6,600 nucleotides of DNA from Mucinivorans sp036654415 (GCA_036654415.1 JAVVSB010000059.1:1-6600); one strand, 5' to 3'; positions 1 through 5,999 are shown, counted from the stretch's first letter. Numbers and translations: made by a program. The notes: generated from the sequence alone by a model not told the origin.

Positions 1-2
1 GC

Positions 3-1682
3 GGCAACGGCACGCTGGGGGGCAAGGCACGCGGATTGGCCTTTGTGGGCAGCCTCATAGAGCAGTGGGGCCTCTACGACAAGTGGGAGGGGGTGCGCCT
101 TACCATCCCACGCACACTGGCCGTGACCACCGAACACTTTGAACGCTTTATGCAGGAGAACGCCCTGAGCTACATTATTGGTGAGCAGATGGACGACGGA
201 CAGATACTGTCGGAATTTATGGGCTCACGACTCGACGAGGAGCTCATCACCAACCTGCGCGCCTTTTTGGGTCAGGTCAAGCGGCCACTGGCCATACGCA
301 GCAGTTCAAAGCTTGAAGATTCACACTATCAACCCTTTGCAGGTGTATACTCCACCTATATGGTGCCACGAGTCGACAATGAAGACCACCAACTACGCTT
401 GGTGGCCAAGGCCATCAAGGCTGTCTACGCCTCAGTCTTTTTCGCCTCGTCGCGTTCCTATATCGAGGCTTCGGGCAATATGCTCTCGGAGGAGAGTATG
501 GCCGTTGTGATTCAAGAGATTTGCGGCACCCAGGATGAGGGCTACTACTTCCCCACCATCTCAGGGGTGGCGCGCTCGCTCAACTTCTACCCCCTAGGCC
601 ACGAAAAGCCAGAGGAGGGCATCGCCCAGATAGCCTTTGGGCTAGGTAAAACCGTGGTCGAGGGGGGTGTGACGTTGCGTTTCTCGCCTGCCCACCCCAA
701 GAATATCCTCCAGCTGAGCTCCCCTGAGCTCACCCTGCGCGACACCCAACGCACCATGTATGCCCTGGATTTGAACCCTGCAGCCTTTAAGACTTCGATA
801 GACGACGGAGTTAATATCACTAAGATTGACATTCCCCACGCCGCCAATTTCCGCAATATGCGCTACGTGGCCAGCACATGGGATATGCAGAACCAACGCA
901 TCTCCGATAGCCCCCTAGAGAAGGGGCGACGCATAATCACCTTTGCTGGAGTGCTCAAGTACGACAGCTTCCCCCTGGCCGAAATCCTACGCGAACTGCT
1001 GGCCATTGGTCAACAAGAGATGCAGTCGCCCGTTGAGATTGAGTTTGCCGTGAATATGGATGTGCCATATGGTCAAAAACGTATCTTCAACTTCCTTCAG
1101 ATACGCCCCATTGTCGAAAATGCGCGTAGCCATAGCCTCGAATGGAGTGAGGTAGAGTCCAGCGGAGCCATACTCTATGCCCAACACGCCCTGGGGTTGG
1201 GGGCTGTGGAGGGGGTGCAGGATATTATCTATGTGCGCCCCGAACTCTTCAATGCGGCACGTAGCAGCGACATGGCCACCGAGATGGCCCAACTCAACGA
1301 GCGTATGGTGGCCGCGGGGCGGGGCTATGTGCTGGTGGGGCCAGGGCGGTGGGGCTCGTGCGACCCTTGGCTGGGCATACCAGTCAAGTGGGGCGACATT
1401 TCGGGCAGCAAGGTGATTGTTGAGTGCGCAGTCGAGAATTTCAGAGTTGACCCCTCGCAGGGGACCCACTTCTTCCAGAACCTCACCTCCTTTGGGGTTG
1501 GCTACATCACCATGGCTCCATTCCAAGGTGATGGGGTATTTGACATTCAACAACTTGACAGCATGAGCGCAGAGTACGAAAGTCAAAACTTCCGCCTGGT
1601 GCACTTCCCTGAGCCGCTCTATATCTTTGTGGACGGCAAAAACGACAAGGCCATTATTTGTAATCGCATTCGTACTCAATAA
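3..1682 (+). CDS. PEP/pyruvate-binding (PPDK N-terminal type) protein, 5'-truncated by window edge
   Basis: The frame is open from the first bases (GNGTLGGKARG, then LAFVGSL), so the TTG at 36 is an internal Leu and the true start lies upstream; 559 codons are visible. The visible part begins in an ATP-grasp-like PPDK/PEP-synthase N-terminal domain: GGKARG near the edge, RSSSKLED at 297-320 (compare RSSATAED of PEP synthases), GLGKTVVEGG around 642-668, and EIEF followed by LQIRPI at 1032-1112, which normally closes this domain. After that I find no swivelling phosphohistidine domain (TCHAA-like motif) and no PEP-utilising TIM barrel. Instead there is a C-terminal region with GPGRWGS (1338-1358) and SQGTHFFQN (1455-1475). 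From memory, Bacteroidota carry long proteins of this make-up annotated as 'PEP synthase' or 'PEP/pyruvate-binding domain protein'. The fold call is firm, but true PEP synthase activity is doubtful. The 3' end overlaps the convergent glycosyltransferase gene by 29 bp. Confidence 0.85.
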   Translation, partial: GNGTLGGKARGLAFVGSLIEQWGLYDKWEGVRLTIPRTLAVTTEHFERFMQENALSYIIGEQMDDGQILSEFMGSRLDEELITNLRAFLGQVKRPLAIRSSSKLEDSHYQPFAGVYSTYMVPRVDNEDHQLRLVAKAIKAVYASVFFASSRSYIEASGNMLSEESMAVVIQEICGTQDEGYYFPTISGVARSLNFYPLGHEKPEEGIAQIAFGLGKTVVEGGVTLRFSPAHPKNILQLSSPELTLRDTQRTMYALDLNPAAFKTSIDDGVNITKIDIPHAANFRNMRYVASTWDMQNQRISDSPLEKGRRIITFAGVLKYDSFPLAEILRELLAIGQQEMQSPVEIEFAVNMDVPYGQKRIFNFLQIRPIVENARSHSLEWSEVESSGAILYAQHALGLGAVEGVQDIIYVRPELFNAARSSDMATEMAQLNERMVAAGRGYVLVGPGRWGSCDPWLGIPVKWGDISGSKVIVECAVENFRVDPSQGTHFFQNLTSFGVGYITMAPFQGDGVFDIQQLDSMSAEYESQNFRLVHFPEPLYIFVDGKNDKAIICNRIRTQ

Positions 1683-2781
1683 CGGCTCTACACATGGCAA
1701 TCCACGAGAAACGTTTTTTGTAAGAGCCAATATTTTCTCTCATACGTGGCAACCACCCCTCGTCAAAGAAGCGGTCGATGGCCTGTTGAATGGCCAGGGC
1801 GTTGACGTGGGTCACAAAGCCCACCTCGCCATGTTTGACCGTCTCGCCCAAACCTCCAGCCATGGTCACCACCATAGGCACCCCAAAGTGGTAGGCCACC
1901 TGGGTAACACCGCTTTGGGTGGCACTGCGGTAGGGCAAAACCAACAGGTCGGCCGCCGAGAAATAGTAGCGCACCTCATCATCGGGGATATATTTATCGT
2001 TAAAGATAATCTTATCGGCTAGGCCATAATCGCTAATGGCCACCATGGTCTCGTACCTATCTTCGTAGAATTCACCAGCAATAATTAGCTTTTTGGGCGT
2101 CTCTTCCTCAAGAAAGGACCACGCCTCGAGCAGCATATCGAGCCCCTTGTAGTGGCGCACAAAGCCAAAGAACAAGACGTAACGGAAAGCAGGGTCCAAC
2201 CCCAGGTGGGCACAAGCCTCCTCTCGCGGTACCTTCGCGCCGTAGGTGTCGTAGATGGGGTGCTGAACCATAATCTTTTCGCCCGGGAAGTTGAACTGCT
2301 TTAAATCTAAGCCCACCTGCGAGGACATATAGACCACGCGGCCGATGCCCTTGAGGAAGTACTCTGTAAGCCAATTGTCGTAGAAACGTGGTTCGTGGGG
2401 GACAATGTTGTCGGTTAGGGCCACCGTGCGAATCCCCTTTTTGCGTAGCACACGGGCCATGGTGCCAAAGGCAGGGGCAAAAAACGGCATCCAGTAACGA
2501 AACAGAACCACCTGAGGCTTGAGACTCACGATATAGGAGATGGCCCGAAACCACGAAAATGGGTTCACCGAATTGATTATACGGTGGTTGTCGAAATCCT
2601 CGGGGGCGGGGTCGTCGGTGTATTGCGTCTTACCAGGGAACAAAAGCCATGGGTACTGCATACTGAAGTTGACCATAGTCACCTGATGGCCAATCTCCTG
2701 GAATTTGGTCATTAGGGTGTCGTTGAATTTGGCTATGCCTCCTCTGTAGGGGTGGCATGGACCGACAATAACTATACGCAT
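1654..2781 (-). CDS. Glycosyltransferase, GT4-like (GT-B fold)
   Basis: A 375-residue protein, normal for a two-domain GT-B glycosyltransferase that transfers a sugar from an activated donor on the cytoplasmic side of the membrane. The N-terminal Rossmann half opens with MRIVIVGPCHPYRGGIA, a glycine-rich loop typical of GT4 enzymes. The C-terminal donor-binding half starts near FFGFVRHYKGLD (residues 204-215) and contains AADLLVLPYRSATQSG (276-291) and GGLGE (309-313). The two glutamates of the usual E-x7-E motif align with Ala287 and Val295, although the surrounding TQSGV pattern is, from memory, known in a GT4 subgroup. No signal peptide or membrane segment is seen. The gene stands alone, not in a visible polysaccharide cluster, so donor and acceptor cannot be named. 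It starts at the ATG 32 nt downstream of a well-formed minus-strand promoter and ends inside the convergent PEP-binding gene. Confidence 0.88.
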   Translation of the reverse strand: MRIVIVGPCHPYRGGIAKFNDTLMTKFQEIGHQVTMVNFSMQYPWLLFPGKTQYTDDPAPEDFDNHRIINSVNPFSWFRAISYIVSLKPQVVLFRYWMPFFAPAFGTMARVLRKKGIRTVALTDNIVPHEPRFYDNWLTEYFLKGIGRVVYMSSQVGLDLKQFNFPGEKIMVQHPIYDTYGAKVPREEACAHLGLDPAFRYVLFFGFVRHYKGLDMLLEAWSFLEEETPKKLIIAGEFYEDRYETMVAISDYGLADKIIFNDKYIPDDEVRYYFSAADLLVLPYRSATQSGVTQVAYHFGVPMVVTMAGGLGETVKHGEVGFVTHVNALAIQQAIDRFFDEGWLPRMRENIGSYKKRFSWIAMCRAVIEYECDYK

Positions 2782-2820
2782 GAAAAAGTTTTATGGGAGT
2801 TGAGAAACACGTTACCTCTA

Positions 2821-2852
2821 CAAAGATATTATTTTTTTGTATCTTTGTCAAA
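2821..2852 (-). promoter_or_regulatory. Bacteroidota-type promoter for the glycosyltransferase gene
   Basis: On the minus strand the -7 box TATCTTTG (2828 down to 2821) matches TAnnTTTG exactly. A TTTG at 2852-2849 lies 20 nt upstream, the usual place for the -33 element. Transcription would begin near 2813-2816, giving a leader of roughly 30-35 nt before the ATG at 2781. The -33 element lies at or next to the predicted start point of the opposing tsaB promoter, so the two overlap. Confidence 0.65.
2840..2847 (+). promoter_or_regulatory. -7 box of the tsaB promoter
   Basis: TATCTTTG matches the Bacteroidota -7 consensus TAnnTTTG and lies 22 nt before the tsaB ATG, predicting a leader of about 15-20 nt that is almost pure A/T. 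No convincing TTG-type -33 element sits 19-21 nt upstream (2816-2820 reads CCTCTA-like sequence), so the promoter may be weak or depend on an activator. It lies back to back with the glycosyltransferase -7 box, with 11 nt between the two. Confidence 0.55.
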
Positions 2853-2869
2853 GATTTATAAAAAAAAGT

Positions 2870-3583
2870 ATGGCTCGTATATTATGTATCGAAAGTGGCA
2901 CTGAAATTTGTTCGGTGGCCTTGGCTGTAGATGGGGAGTTGATATCGCTGCGCGAGAGCGAGGCTGTGCGTAACCACATCCACGATTTGGCTCTCTATGT
3001 GCGTGAAATTTTGCAGGAGAACGACTTAGACCCCTCGGATGATATTGACGCTGTGGCTGTTGGGGCGGGACCTGGCTCCTACACAGGGCTGCGCATTAGT
3101 GGCTCCACGGCCAAGGGGCTCTGCTACGGTATGAAAAAGCCGCTGATTGCCATCGACTCTTTGCGTTGCCTGGCCGCTGTGGCACGGCAGGAGTACGACT
3201 CGGGCATCCTGACCATCGAGGACCCCTCAATGGCCCTGTTGGTGCCGATGATTGACGCGCGCCGCATGGAGGTCTACACAGCAGTCTACGACATGAAACT
3301 CAACGAGTTGGAGCCCACATCGGCCCATATTCTCACCCCCAGCAGTTTCGCCAAGTATATAGCCTCGGGCCACGAGGTAGTTATCTTTGGCGACGGCTCG
3401 CTCAAGGCCGCGGAGCTCTTGGGTTCGGCGGTTCAACATCGACGTGTGAGCTCCTCGGCGCGGGGCTTGGCCATGTTGGCAGAGGGCTACTTTAACTGCA
3501 AGGAGTTTGTGGACACAGCCTACTGGGAGCCCAACTACCTCAAGAACTTTGTGGCAACAACTTCGGCCAAAAAGCTCTTTTAA
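2870..3583 (+). CDS. tsaB: tRNA threonylcarbamoyladenosine biosynthesis protein TsaB
   Basis: A 237-residue ASKHA-fold protein (about 230 is usual). TsaB is the inactive paralogue and partner of TsaD; with TsaD and TsaE it transfers threonylcarbamoyl to A37 of tRNAs that read ANN codons, in the cytoplasm. Visible marks are the N-terminal strand ARILCIESGTEICSVAL with the family's short nucleotide-fold loop, the diagnostic GAGPGSYTGLRIS (residues 65-77), MIDARRMEVYTAVY (127-140), FGDGS in the middle, and EPNYLK (220-225), close to the family's terminal P-x-YL motif. I chose the ATG at 2870. An in-frame TTG at 2837 would add 11 residues, but these are encoded by the -7 box and the leader and match no family N-terminus. 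The neighbours do not belong to the t6A pathway; as in many genomes, tsaB stands apart from tsaD and tsaE. Confidence 0.95.
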   Translation: MARILCIESGTEICSVALAVDGELISLRESEAVRNHIHDLALYVREILQENDLDPSDDIDAVAVGAGPGSYTGLRISGSTAKGLCYGMKKPLIAIDSLRCLAAVARQEYDSGILTIEDPSMALLVPMIDARRMEVYTAVYDMKLNELEPTSAHILTPSSFAKYIASGHEVVIFGDGSLKAAELLGSAVQHRRVSSSARGLAMLAEGYFNCKEFVDTAYWEPNYLKNFVATTSAKKLF

Positions 3584-3643
3584 TCTCTTTCAACCCTTTT
3601 TCCGCTGATTTTTTAGCTCTGGTTCACTACATATCTAGGCAAA

Positions 3644-3653
3644 TCATCGATGA
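3644..3653. repeat. Perfect 10-bp palindrome TCATCGATGA
   Basis: TCATCGATGA reads the same on both strands and lies in the tsaB-phosphodiesterase gap, 71 nt before the downstream ATG. It could be a half-site for a dimeric regulator, but a palindrome of this length can arise by chance. No run of T follows it, so it is not a terminator. Confidence 0.3.
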
Positions 3654-3672
3654 AAATAGCAGTAATCAAATT

Positions 3673-3699
3673 TTGAATAAATTTTAAACAGCCGTCTAA
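3673..3699 (+). repeat. Intergenic repeat element, copy 1
   Basis: This 27-bp stretch contains TTGAATAAA and TTTAAACAGCC followed by GTCTAA. It matches 6000-6025 with one substitution and one single-base indel. Both copies are on the plus strand and lie upstream of genes for exported proteins. Here the copy ends 25 nt before the start codon at 3725, close enough to act as promoter, operator or leader. It does not fit TAnnTTTG well. Its function is unknown to me. Confidence 0.6.
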
Positions 3700-3724
3700 A
3701 AAGCACTTCTAAAAATACAATATT

Positions 3725-4618
3725 ATGTCCAAAATCACATCTCTACTCTTGGTGACCTTCGCCCTACTGCTTTCCGCAGGGTCGGCCCAGGGCAAAAGCC
3801 CTATCTTCAAGCATGTTATACTGATTGCCAGCGATGGTTTTAGTGGTCAGATTGTGCGCGAGAATCCAGGGAAGTTCCCCAACATAGAGAAGCTTTTTGC
3901 GCGCGGCAGCTACACCCTCGAGGCCCGTTCGGTGTTGCCCAGCTCGAGTGCTGTGAATTGGGCCACTCTGCTCATGGGTGCGGGGCCCGAGATGCACGGC
4001 TTTACGGAGTGGGGCAGCAAGAGCCCAGAGGTGGAGCCTATATACACCACCCCGCAGTACGATATGTTCCCCTCCATCTTTTCGGTGGTTCGTGCTCAAC
4101 GCCCCAAGGCCATAACAGGTGCGCTCTATTCGTGGGACGGCATCGGCTATCTGTTTGAAAAGAGGGCTGTGGATTTGGATTTTTTGGCCCCAGAGGATGA
4201 CGACAAGATAGCTCAAAGGGCCACTGAATATATATCTCAGGCCAAGCCCAACTTCTTGTTTGTCTATTTTTCGGAGCCCGACCACACGGGTCACACCTAT
4301 GGTTGGCTTTCGCAGCAGTATATAACCTCGTGCCAGAAGATAGATTCGCTGGTAGGGGTTGTGGTGAATGCTATTGATACTCAGTTGGATGGCAAGAGCA
4401 CCGCCATAATTTACACCTCCGACCATGGGGGTGTGGATAAGGGTCATGGTGGCAAAAGTATGAGTGAGATGCAGGTGCCATATGTGATGGTGGGGCGCGG
4501 TATAGCCCAGGGGCAGAAGATAGAGGGGGTGGTGATGAAGTACGACAATGCACCCACGGTGGCTAAGATGCTCAACTTGAAGGTTCCTGAGCAGTGGCGC
4601 GGTAGGTCGGTTCTTTAG
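3725..4618 (+). CDS. Secreted type I phosphodiesterase / nucleotide pyrophosphatase-like enzyme (alkaline phosphatase superfamily)
   Basis: A 297-residue protein with an N-terminal signal peptide (K3, then a hydrophobic stretch SLLLVTFALLLSA, cleavage likely near residues 21-24), so probably periplasmic. The fold is that of a two-metal alkaline phosphatase superfamily hydrolase of phosphate mono- or diesters. Metal ligands visible are D37 (ASDG), D186 and H190 (EPDHTGH), D233 and H234 (SDHGG), and probably H241 (KGHGG). LPSSSAVN (71-78) aligns with FPTKTFPN of NPP enzymes and makes S75 the likely nucleophile, with N78 as the conserved Asn. GPEMHGF (87-93) matches the following GLYPESHGI motif. 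Length is near that of short bacterial relatives, with no added domain. The substrate cannot be told: nucleotides, sugar phosphates or phospholipid head groups are all possible. Its promoter probably lies in the gap that holds repeat copy 1. Confidence 0.88.
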   Translation: MSKITSLLLVTFALLLSAGSAQGKSPIFKHVILIASDGFSGQIVRENPGKFPNIEKLFARGSYTLEARSVLPSSSAVNWATLLMGAGPEMHGFTEWGSKSPEVEPIYTTPQYDMFPSIFSVVRAQRPKAITGALYSWDGIGYLFEKRAVDLDFLAPEDDDKIAQRATEYISQAKPNFLFVYFSEPDHTGHTYGWLSQQYITSCQKIDSLVGVVVNAIDTQLDGKSTAIIYTSDHGGVDKGHGGKSMSEMQVPYVMVGRGIAQGQKIEGVVMKYDNAPTVAKMLNLKVPEQWRGRSVL

Positions 4619-4715
4619 AGGGGTTCTTTACAACTTCCCACACATATGCTCAAATATTGTAAAAAACCAGGGGCTACAGATGCAAAACACTAACAAAAAC
4701 TAAACTTTTTAAGCC

Positions 4716-5216
4716 ATGAAAAAGATAACTATCCTAGCAATAATTCTGCTCACAGCCTGCTCAGAGCCAATGACCAAAGAGGAGGCTCTGGCTCAACTTG
4801 CATCACAACCAGAATACAATAGTTACTTCTATGCACCCATGGAGATAGGACGTACCGTGCTCTCGGGCGATGACCACAAAAAGTCAAATGAGTTTATCAA
4901 AAGCCACTACGGCCCACTGACATCCCAGGGGCTGGTGGAGGTGGAGCTACGGGGCAAAAATTCGTGGCGCACAGTGATTTTTGTCTCCCTAAGCCCAAAA
5001 GGAGAGCAGAGGAGCGACCCGCGCCGCGCCGACAGCACCCATTGCTACGTGGCTGTCTGCCGACTCAAACCAGTAGCGGTGGACTCCCTGGTGGCCAAGG
5101 GCGACTCCACACTCTGCCTCTACACCATCGAACAGAGCGAACTCACCCCCTTTGGTATTCACCTAGGATTCAAGGACAAAACACAATACCACCTACAAAC
5201 AATGCTCAAAAATTAA
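4716..5216 (+). CDS. Small putative lipoprotein of unknown function
   Basis: A 166-residue protein with a classic lipoprotein signal: KK at positions 2-3, hydrophobic ITILAIILL, lipobox LTAC with C15 as the lipidated residue, then SEPMTKEEA. It should be anchored to the periplasmic face of a membrane or exported to the surface. The mature part is about 150 residues with no domain I recognise. It has alternating hydrophobic strands (LVEVEL, TVIFVSL, THCYVAVCRL, STLCLYTI), suggesting a mostly beta fold, and ends with a polar tail. Three further cysteines (two in CYVAVC and one in LCLYT) could form a disulfide. The start ATG is the only one that gives a proper signal peptide. It lies 97 nt after the phosphodiesterase, so the two could share a transcript, and its last 11 bp overlap the convergent superoxide dismutase gene. 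No function is assigned. Confidence 0.8.
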   Translation: MKKITILAIILLTACSEPMTKEEALAQLASQPEYNSYFYAPMEIGRTVLSGDDHKKSNEFIKSHYGPLTSQGLVEVELRGKNSWRTVIFVSLSPKGEQRSDPRRADSTHCYVAVCRLKPVAVDSLVAKGDSTLCLYTIEQSELTPFGIHLGFKDKTQYHLQTMLKN

Positions 5217-5787
5217 ATCTCTTTTCCACCTTTGCCCAATCCACTATCGTCNNNNNNNNNNCTACGGCACGATTATTTTGGTAGTCAAGGTAGTAGGCAT
5301 GTTCCCACACATCAAAAGCCAACAGAGGCACCAGCCCGCGAATCATAGGGTTGTCGCCATTGCTACATTTTTCTATTGTAAGGTGCTGTGCTTTGTCGGA
5401 GGCCAGCCAGACCCATCCCGAGCCAAAGATGGCCACCCCTAGGGCCACAAACTCCTTTTTAAAGAGCTCCACCGACCCCCACTGCTCCATGATTTTCTCC
5501 AACAACCGCCCCTGGGGGTAGAGCTGCGGAGCGGGCGAGAAGCTCTCGAAATAGAAGATGTGGTTCCAGGCCTGGGCGGCGTTGTTCAGCAGCGGCCCCG
5601 AGGCCTTGAGCACCACCGAGCGCAGCGAATTAAACTCCTCATATTCACTACCTTGAATCAGGATGTTGACATTGTTGAAATAGGTTACCGTGTGGCGGCC
5701 ATAGTGGTAAGAGAGGGTCAGAGCACTGATGGCAGGGCTCAGTGCATCAATGGAATAGGGTAGCTGGGGGATTTCAAACTTTTTCAT
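5206..5787 (-). CDS. sodB: Superoxide dismutase, Fe/Mn family (iron-type signature), contains an assembly gap
   Basis: Converts superoxide to O2 and H2O2 in the cytoplasm; there is no signal peptide. With the 10-N gap it translates to 193 residues, near the usual 190-200. Metal ligands are H28 (SYHYGRH), H76 (WNHIFYF), D159 and H163 (DVWEHAYYLDYQ). The second-shell Gln that marks iron enzymes is present at Q72 (NNAAQAWNH), and the residue before DVWEH is not the MnSOD Gln, so iron or cambialistic use is likely, as in other Bacteroidales SODs. Y36 is the active-site Tyr. The N run falls between YQNNRAV and TIVDWAKVEKRF and keeps the frame as written, but about two residues seem to be missing compared with family members. 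The ATG at 5787 follows AAAAGCC. Gene symbol follows the iron-type reading and may be plain sod in annotations. Confidence 0.95.
   Translation of the reverse strand: MKKFEIPQLPYSIDALSPAISALTLSYHYGRHTVTYFNNVNILIQGSEYEEFNSLRSVVLKASGPLLNNAAQAWNHIFYFESFSPAPQLYPQGRLLEKIMEQWGSVELFKKEFVALGVAIFGSGWVWLASDKAQHLTIEKCSNGDNPMIRGLVPLLAFDVWEHAYYLDYQNNRAVXXXXTIVDWAKVEKRFNF
5252..5261. other. Assembly gap (10 N) inside the superoxide dismutase gene
   Basis: Ten unknown bases near the 3' end of the dismutase gene. The reading frame is preserved on both sides as written, so this is a sequencing or scaffolding gap, not evidence of a broken gene. Confidence 0.98.
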
Positions 5788-5941
5788 GGCTTTTGGTTTT
5801 TAGGTCTTCTCTGGGATTACCTATCATATAATGTGCCAAAGAGCCCCCTCCCCATTAATTTTTAAAAGCCACCAACATACATTTAAATCTATGGTCAAAT
5901 CTTTTGAATTTGTTATGAACCATTTTTGGTCATCTTTTTGT

Positions 5942-5962
5942 CTGTAAAACCTAAATTTACAG
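5942..5962. repeat. Inverted repeat CTGTAAA / TTTACAG
   Basis: Two perfect 7-bp arms separated by 7 nt, with one further possible T-G pair outside. It lies about 155 bp upstream of the dismutase start and 137 bp upstream of the exported-protein start. The spacing suits a dimeric regulator's operator or a weak hairpin. No T-run follows on either strand, so a terminator is unlikely. Confidence 0.5.
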
Positions 5963-5999
5963 GTGAAAATAGGGACAAATAGGGGCCGTAACAAAACTC

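Noticed and set aside
987..1730. Long antisense open frame (about 247 codons) opposite the PEP-binding gene
   Set aside because: It mirrors the GC-biased codons of the real gene, the product has no recognisable motif and is low in complexity, and the sense frame carries clear PPDK-type motifs.
2837..2869. Eleven-codon upstream extension of tsaB from a TTG
   Set aside because: These bases are the -7 box and an A/T leader; TsaB proteins begin at the ARILCIE-like strand.
3584..3643. Rho-independent terminator after tsaB
   Set aside because: There are T-rich stretches (TTTTT near 3597-3601 and TTTTTT near 3610-3614) but no GC-rich stem before them.
3764..4447. Antisense open frame (about 227 codons) opposite the phosphodiesterase gene
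   Set aside because: The sense strand encodes all metal-site motifs; the antisense product resembles nothing and has no promoter or leader.
4701..4708. TAAACTTT as a possible -7 box for the lipoprotein gene
   Set aside because: It misses two of the six fixed TAnnTTTG positions and has no -33 partner at the right distance; the TTG at 4657-4659 is too far away.
5206..5787. Superoxide dismutase as a pseudogene
   Set aside because: The only break is the N run; the frame is open on both sides and every metal ligand is present.
5837..5840. TTTG on the minus strand as a -33 element for the superoxide dismutase promoter
   Set aside because: No TAnnTTTG lies 19-21 nt downstream; the sequence there reads GTAATCCC-like, so the promoter is not identified.
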